Source of the DNA: Pirellulales bacterium
Lineage (GTDB): Bacteria; Planctomycetota; Planctomycetia; Pirellulales; Thermoguttaceae
Assembly: GCA_030607895.1 (NCBI GenBank)
Contig: JAUWJC010000129.1
Coordinates: 1-9,253 of the forward strand
Length of the DNA: 9,253 bases
Reading direction: 5' to 3'
Shown here: positions 5,032 to 9,253 of the stretch, piece after piece
Numbering within the stretch: position 1 is the first letter of the stretch
How the letters are laid out: every line of letters starts with the position of its first letter
Notes under the pieces: model-generated
The model's input: the letters and a program-made list of their open reading frames with translations, nothing else
Told to the model about the DNA's origin: nothing
Database searches by the model: none
Made by a program: the position numbers and the translations under genes

Positions 5032-8000
5032 TCACCATGCCAACGGTTTCTGCCAGGTCTCCTTGAGAGTTGCCAGTTCGGCCTCGACGACCAAGGGGGC
5101 CCCGATCTCGACCGGTTGATCGGTTTCTTCGTCGGGAATCGGTCGGGGGATGCCGATGATTTCCAGTCTTCCCGTGTCGGCTACCTCGCCCACCAAGGCG
5201 TGCGGAACGTCGGCCAGTGCCGCCTCGAAGGCGTCCGCGTTGTCGGGATGAACCTCGCAGAGGAACCGCGTGTTCGATTCGGAAAACAGCAGCACGGCCG
5301 TTGCCCGCGCACAACCGGCCAGCGGGTGCAACTCCTCGTCGGCTATCGATTCGGCCAGGTGTCGGGCTTCGGCAATCGACTCGTCGTCCAGTTCGATTTC
5401 ATGCGGCACTTGTGCCAGAAAAACTCGCAGCCCCAGGTTTCCAGCAAAGGCCATCTCGGCGGCGGCCACGGCCAGCCCACCCTCGCTCAGGTCGTGACAC
5501 GCCCGGACCAAGCCGGCGTCGATCGTCTTGTGCAGCGCGGCGAAAGTGCGTTTGGCCAGTTTGGCGTCGACCGTGGGGACTTGCCCACCGGTGAGCGACT
5601 GGACCAGGGCGAAGTGCGACCCGCCCATCTCGTCTTTCGTTGTGCCAATTTGGTAGAGGTAGTTTCCCGGCTCCTTCAGGTCCATCGTTACCGACCGGCC
5701 GACGTCGTCGATTTGGCCCATCGCGCTTATCAGCAGCGACGGCGGTATGGAGATTGGCTCGTCGGCACCTTCGGGTCGAAATTCATTGTTGAGGCTGTCT
5801 TTTCCGCTGATGAACGGGGTACCCAGCGCGGCGGCCACGTTGTGGCAGGCAAGCGCCGCGCGGACAAGCGAGCCGAGCGTCTCGGCCCGATCGGTATTTC
5901 CCCAGCAGAAGTTGTCCAGAATGGCGATTCTGGCCGGATCGGCACCGACGGCCACGCAGTTGCGCACCGCCTCGTCGATTGCGCTGGCCGCCATGTGGTA
6001 TGTGTCTAGGTCGCCATAGCACGGGTTCATTCCGCAGGCGACCACGATTCCGCGTCGGCTTTGGAGCACGGGCCGGAGCACGGCCGCATCGCCCGGGCCG
6101 TCGTTGGCGGCGCCCACCAGCGGCTTGATCGCGCTGCCGCCCTGCACCTCATGGTCGTATTGCCGGATCACCCACTGTTTGCTGGCCACGTTAAGCGAGC
6201 CGAGAACCTGCATCAACTCGTTGGTGTAGTCCCAGGTGTATTTTTCCGGCAGCGGCTGAGGCTCGATGGGTGCGGGAGTGTAGACTGCGTCGCGAACCAC
6301 CGGCGGGCGGCCGCCGTGGAGGAAGTCCATCGTCAGGTCGGCTACCTTGTGGTCGTTGTACTTCAACACCAGCCGGCCGGTGGGTACGAACCGGCCGATG
6401 ACCGTTGCTTCGACTCCCTCGCTGGTACACAGCTCGTTGAGTTCGTCCCAACGCTCGGGCGGCACGGCCAGCGTCATTCGCTCCTGCGCCTCGGAGATCC
6501 ACATCTCGGTGTAGGAGATTCCTTCGTACTTGAGCGTAATCCGATCCAGGTTGACCTCCGCGCCGATCTGTTCGCCCATCTCGCCCACCGCGCTTGAGAA
6601 CCCACCGGCGCCGCAGTCGGTAACGGCGTTGTAGAGTCCGCGGTCTCGGGCGACCAAGAGGACATCCAGGAGCATTTTTTCGGTAATGGCGTTTCCGATC
6701 TGAACGGCGCCGCCGGAGACCGTTTCGCTTTGGCTGGTCAACTCGGCCGAACTGAACGTAGCGCCGTGAATTCCGTCGCGGCCGGTTCGTCCACCGACGC
6801 CCACTATCAGGTCGCCCGGCTTGGCCTGCTTGAACGACTTGTCGCGTGGGATCAACCCGATGTTGCCGCAATAGACCAACGGGTTCCCCAGGTATCGCGG
6901 GTCGAAGTAGAGCGCGCCGTTGACCGTGGGAATACCCATCCGGTTGCCGTAATCGCGCACGCCGGCCACTACGCCCCGCATCACGCGCCGCGGATGCAAT
7001 ACGCCGGGCGGAAGCTGGTCCAACGGCGTGTCGGGCGGGGCGAAGCAGAAGACGTCCGTGTTGGCCACCGGCTTGGCGCCCATGCCGGTTCCCATCGGGT
7101 CGCGGATCACACCGCCGATGCCCGTGTTCGCGCCACCGTACGGCTCCAAGGCCGACGGATGATTGTGTGTCTCGACCTTGAACACTATGTTGTACTCGTC
7201 GTCAAAGCGGACGATTCCCGCGTTGTCCTCGAAAACACTCACGCACCAGTCCGCCTCGCCCGCCTCCTCGCGGATCTTCACGGTTGTGGCGAAGATCGGC
7301 TCGCGGCGCATGTTTTGGAACGTTCGCTCACCGTCCGGGTCGCGGTAATGGATTCGCCCGGCCAGCGTCTTGTGGCTGCAATGCTCGCTCCAGGTTTGGG
7401 CGATCGTCTCCAACTCCACGTCCGTCGGGTCGCGGCCGAGCGATTGGAAATGGTCCCGGATCGTCTGCATCTCGGTAAGTGAAAGAAAGAGTTGGCCTTC
7501 AAAGCTCAGCTTCTGGAGTGCCTCGTCGTCCAATTGGCCGATGGGTACGGTGACCAACTCGAAATCGTACGGCGAGCCTACCTCCAAATGGTCGAAATCC
7601 AGCGGCCCGACGATCACCCGCTCGACGGCGTCGTTGGCCAGGACTTTCGACGCCAGCAGTTCGAACTGCTCGTCCGAAAGCCGGCCGATCCAGTATTTTT
7701 TCAGCGTGCCGACCGCCTCGACCTCGATCTCAAGATCGGCGATGGCCGTCAAGGCGCTTTGAGCCACGGGGTCCATCACACCCGGCTTGGGTAATACGTG
7801 GACCAGCCGCCGGTCCTGCTCGGGTGGAGTAGACAAGGCTTCATCGCCGACCGCCGCCACGACGGTCTTTTCCACCACGCGGTCGGCCAGCAGTTCACGG
7901 GCGATTCGCTCCACTTGCCGCCGGTCGAGCGCTGCTTGGATCAGGTACCCGCGGGCGGACGTTACAGCCAGATCGCCTGCCAAACCCAGATCGGCGGATT

Positions 8001-8070
8001 CTCGGGCGACCTGGCCGGCAACCAGGTCGGGTTGCCCTTCGGCCGGATAGATATCAACTTCCCAAAGCAT
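5032..8070 (-). CDS. purL: FGAM synthase PurL with two N-terminal PurS-like modules
   Basis: This enzyme forms FGAM from FGAR, ATP and ammonia delivered by PurQ. The 1012-residue chain is longer than the small PurL (about 720-750) and shorter than the E. coli fusion (about 1300). Residues 1-80 (LWEVDIYPAEGQPD...) and 87-165 (RRLVHVLPKPGVMDPVAQSA...) each look like a PurS subunit. From about 195 the PurL proper begins: LGRDPTDVELETIAQTWSEH (211-230) with the WSEHCSHK signature, KVETHNHPSALEPYGGANTG (298-317) of the nucleotide-binding region, DCGAGGFSSAVGEMGEQIG (485-503), and the second AIR-synthase-like half with GGSAIKPLVG (644-653), ISGKDSLNNEF (754-764) and HDLSEGGLAVAAAEMAFAGN (859-878). 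There is no glutaminase domain, in line with the separate purQ. The ATG lies within the end of tyrA (17-bp overlap), preceded by a purine-rich AAGAAG. Confidence 0.96.
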   Translation of the reverse strand: MLWEVDIYPAEGQPDLVAGQVARESADLGLAGDLAVTSARGYLIQAALDRRQVERIARELLADRVVEKTVVAAVGDEALSTPPEQDRRLVHVLPKPGVMDPVAQSALTAIADLEIEVEAVGTLKKYWIGRLSDEQFELLASKVLANDAVERVIVGPLDFDHLEVGSPYDFELVTVPIGQLDDEALQKLSFEGQLFLSLTEMQTIRDHFQSLGRDPTDVELETIAQTWSEHCSHKTLAGRIHYRDPDGERTFQNMRREPIFATTVKIREEAGEADWCVSVFEDNAGIVRFDDEYNIVFKVETHNHPSALEPYGGANTGIGGVIRDPMGTGMGAKPVANTDVFCFAPPDTPLDQLPPGVLHPRRVMRGVVAGVRDYGNRMGIPTVNGALYFDPRYLGNPLVYCGNIGLIPRDKSFKQAKPGDLIVGVGGRTGRDGIHGATFSSAELTSQSETVSGGAVQIGNAITEKMLLDVLLVARDRGLYNAVTDCGAGGFSSAVGEMGEQIGAEVNLDRITLKYEGISYTEMWISEAQERMTLAVPPERWDELNELCTSEGVEATVIGRFVPTGRLVLKYNDHKVADLTMDFLHGGRPPVVRDAVYTPAPIEPQPLPEKYTWDYTNELMQVLGSLNVASKQWVIRQYDHEVQGGSAIKPLVGAANDGPGDAAVLRPVLQSRRGIVVACGMNPCYGDLDTYHMAASAIDEAVRNCVAVGADPARIAILDNFCWGNTDRAETLGSLVRAALACHNVAAALGTPFISGKDSLNNEFRPEGADEPISIPPSLLISAMGQIDDVGRSVTMDLKEPGNYLYQIGTTKDEMGGSHFALVQSLTGGQVPTVDAKLAKRTFAALHKTIDAGLVRACHDLSEGGLAVAAAEMAFAGNLGLRVFLAQVPHEIELDDESIAEARHLAESIADEELHPLAGCARATAVLLFSESNTRFLCEVHPDNADAFEAALADVPHALVGEVADTGRLEIIGIPRPIPDEETDQPVEIGAPLVVEAELATLKETWQKPLAW

Positions 8071-8899
8071 CGCGGTTCTTCTTGGCTAGGGTGAGGAATC
8101 GTTCCAGTTCGGTCTGATCGCTTTTGTGGATGGCGGTGATCAACGTGCTCAGATTGGCCGCGTATTTCTCCAGCGCCGCCAGCACGTTGGCTCGGTTGAG
8201 CAGGAATATCTGTTTCCACGACTCGGGGTCGCCGGCTGCTATTCGCGTGGTATCCAGCAGGCCGGTTCCCGCAAGGCGAAAATACTCCTCCGGCACCGTG
8301 GCGGCAAGCGCGGTGGCCACCGCATGCGGCAGATGGCTGATCATGGCTATCGCCCGATCGTGCTGGTCCGCCGGCATCTGGATGACCACCGATCCCAAGT
8401 CCGACCAGAATTGCTCCAACAGGTCGAAGTCTTCCGCCCGGGTGTTCTTGGTGGGAGTAATGATGGCCACGCGGCCCTCGAACAGTTCGGCGTCGGCATA
8501 GGTGGGACCGGTCTTCTCGCGTCCACCCAGCGGATGACTGCCCAGAAAACGACAGCCGCGCGGCAGCTTGTCGTCCAACGCCTCGACAATTGACTGCTTC
8601 GCACCGCCGGTGTCGGTTATCAGCGTTCCCTTGGGACAGTGTTGGGCAACCTGGCGAACGTGCTGGGCAATTTGTCCGACCGGCGTGCAAACGACGACCA
8701 ACTCGGCCTCGGCAACTCCCTTGGCCGGGTCGACCGTTGTGTTGGTTACCGCGCCTACGCGGCGCGCACTTCGCAGACTAACCTGACGCCGGCCAATACC
8801 CACGACCTTTTCGGCCAGACCCCGCTTGCGTAGCGCAAGCCCAATCGATCCGCCAATGAGCCCCACCCCGAAAATAGCCACGTTCTTGAATCGACTCAT
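8054..8899 (-). CDS. tyrA: Prephenate (or arogenate) dehydrogenase
   Basis: TyrA oxidatively decarboxylates prephenate to 4-hydroxyphenylpyruvate (or arogenate to tyrosine). The 281-residue protein has an N-terminal Rossmann domain with GVGLIGGSIGLALRKRG (residues 11-27), then VVVCTPVGQI (68-77), SHPLGGREKTGPTYADAELF (121-140), and the helical dehydrogenase domain with ISHLPHAVATALAA (187-200), whose histidines include the expected catalytic one. There is no chorismate mutase or ACT domain, so feedback control by tyrosine through ACT is absent. After the second Rossmann strand the sequence is VVGIGRR; an arginine rather than an acidic residue there hints at NADP, which is inference. Start ATG at 8899 has AGGAG (8905-8909) 5 nt upstream. 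It is the first gene seen in the tyrA-purL-purQ operon. Confidence 0.94.
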   Translation of the reverse strand: MSRFKNVAIFGVGLIGGSIGLALRKRGLAEKVVGIGRRQVSLRSARRVGAVTNTTVDPAKGVAEAELVVVCTPVGQIAQHVRQVAQHCPKGTLITDTGGAKQSIVEALDDKLPRGCRFLGSHPLGGREKTGPTYADAELFEGRVAIITPTKNTRAEDFDLLEQFWSDLGSVVIQMPADQHDRAIAMISHLPHAVATALAATVPEEYFRLAGTGLLDTTRIAAGDPESWKQIFLLNRANVLAALEKYAANLSTLITAIHKSDQTELERFLTLAKKNRDALGS

Positions 8900-9036
8900 G
8901 GTTTCTCCTAACTACTCCAACGATCAGACGCCATATTGTAACAAATCGTCCGCGGTTTGGAGGGGGGCCCCAAGCGGGGGGCACAACTACATGGTGACCG
9001 GTCGGGCAGCCGGCACGAAAAAAAGGTGATATGATA
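8900..9036. other. Leader and upstream region of tyrA, no gene seen
   Basis: No reading frame here resembles a protein. On the minus strand it holds the tyrA Shine-Dalgarno and a possible -10 box. A G-rich block with a CCCC-aagc-GGGG hairpin lies at 8968-8979. The rest up to the window end (9037-9253) is taken up by repeats with no gene. Confidence 0.5.
8935..8940 (-). promoter_or_regulatory. Possible -10 box for the tyrA-purL-purQ operon
   Basis: On the minus strand TACAAT (8940-8935) lies 35 nt before the tyrA ATG. No convincing -35 is found 16-18 bp further upstream, so this is a weak call based on one hexamer and its position. Confidence 0.25.
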
Positions 9037-9106
9037 GTGGTCAGTTGTCAGTGGTCAGTTGTCAGTGGTCAGTTGTCAGTGGTCAGTTGTCAGTGGTCAG
9101 TGGTCA
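9037..9106. repeat. Heptamer tandem repeat, 10 units
   Basis: Ten perfect head-to-tail heptamers: GTGGTCA and GTTGTCA alternate four times (9037-9092), then two more GTGGTCA (9093-9106). The 14-bp compound unit is therefore present four times without a mismatch. It is non-coding, lies upstream of tyrA, and resembles heptameric short tandem repeats known in cyanobacteria and other bacteria. Reverse-complement copy of one unit occurs at 9241-9251. Confidence 0.95.
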
Positions 9107-9170
9107 GTCGGCGGCAGGTGGAACCTCGTTATACTGCTCGCGGTCGAGGATTGCGGTTTTGTGACGAAGG

Positions 9171-9230
9171 TTTAGCCGGCGGGCTTGCCCGCCGCTGGTT
9201 CGTTCACGGCGGACAAGTCCGCCGGCTAAA
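9171..9230. repeat. Double-hairpin REP-like palindromic element
   Basis: Positions 9171-9194 and 9207-9230 are 24-nt inverted repeats with two differences, separated by 12 nt. Each arm is itself a perfect hairpin: CGGCGGGC-tt-GCCCGCCG (9177-9194) and CGGCGGAC-aa-GTCCGCCG (9207-9224). The two differences between the arms are a compensating pair, so both hairpins stay intact. Outer ends TTTAGC/GCTAAA close the whole element. This pattern fits a BIME/REP-like unit. No gene overlaps it. Confidence 0.85.
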
Positions 9231-9253
9231 CGGAACTCGTCTGACAACTGAAA

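Noticed and set aside
5116..6009. Plus-strand open frame of 297 codons opposite purL, and a second at 6730-7482
   Set aside because: Both are antisense to a perfectly conserved purL reading frame and have no domain features.
9037..9106. CRISPR-like repeat array
   Set aside because: The units are 7 bp and directly adjacent without spacers, so it is a simple tandem repeat.

Overview
The window looks like a piece of a planctomycete chromosome, probably Pirellulales-like. The pointers are the pair ispE-spoVG, a SpoVG protein carrying an inserted zinc ribbon and a long C-terminal tail, moderately high GC in the core genes, a fused PurS-PurS-PurL enzyme, and several families of short palindromic intergenic repeats. 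This taxonomic call is inference; no rRNA or other marker is present.

Layout from left to right. (1) 1-555, minus strand: a DedA/VTT-type membrane protein of the YqaA kind, cut by the left edge. (2) 556-870: a divergent intergenic region with a near-consensus sigma70-type promoter (714-742) reading right into ispE. (3) 871-2391, plus strand: ispE (isoprenoid precursor synthesis) and spoVG (nucleic-acid-binding regulator), 27 bp apart and probably one transcript. (4) 2398-3898, plus strand: a small accessory island packed against the spoVG stop codon. It holds a hicB-hicA toxin-antitoxin pair, then a DUF6883-like and a DUF4926-like gene 4 bp apart, then a clan AA (retropepsin-like) aspartic protease. 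The last three genes are visibly poorer in GC than the core genes. (5) 3899-4120: a convergent intergenic region with two palindromic elements, one a 27-bp perfect inverted repeat. (6) 4121-8899, minus strand: an operon transcribed tyrA-purL-purQ. tyrA and purL overlap by 17 bp; purL and purQ are separated by 116 bp that contain a perfect 62-bp palindrome. (7) 8900-9253: no gene seen; a weak promoter candidate for tyrA, a ten-copy heptamer tandem repeat, and a double-hairpin REP-like element.

How the genes work together. PurL (glutamine-independent amidotransferase core plus built-in PurS modules) and PurQ (glutaminase) make up the FGAM synthase of purine biosynthesis; fusion of two PurS-like domains to PurL explains why no purS gene lies nearby. 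TyrA, first in the operon, provides the dehydrogenase step of tyrosine synthesis. IspE is the kinase of the MEP pathway. The accessory island is the part most likely to hold something undescribed: HicBA is an established toxin-antitoxin type, while DUF6883-DUF4926-protease is a compact three-gene cluster of uncharacterised families whose joint role is unknown. No RNA genes, CRISPR arrays, transposase genes or canonical intrinsic terminators were recognised.
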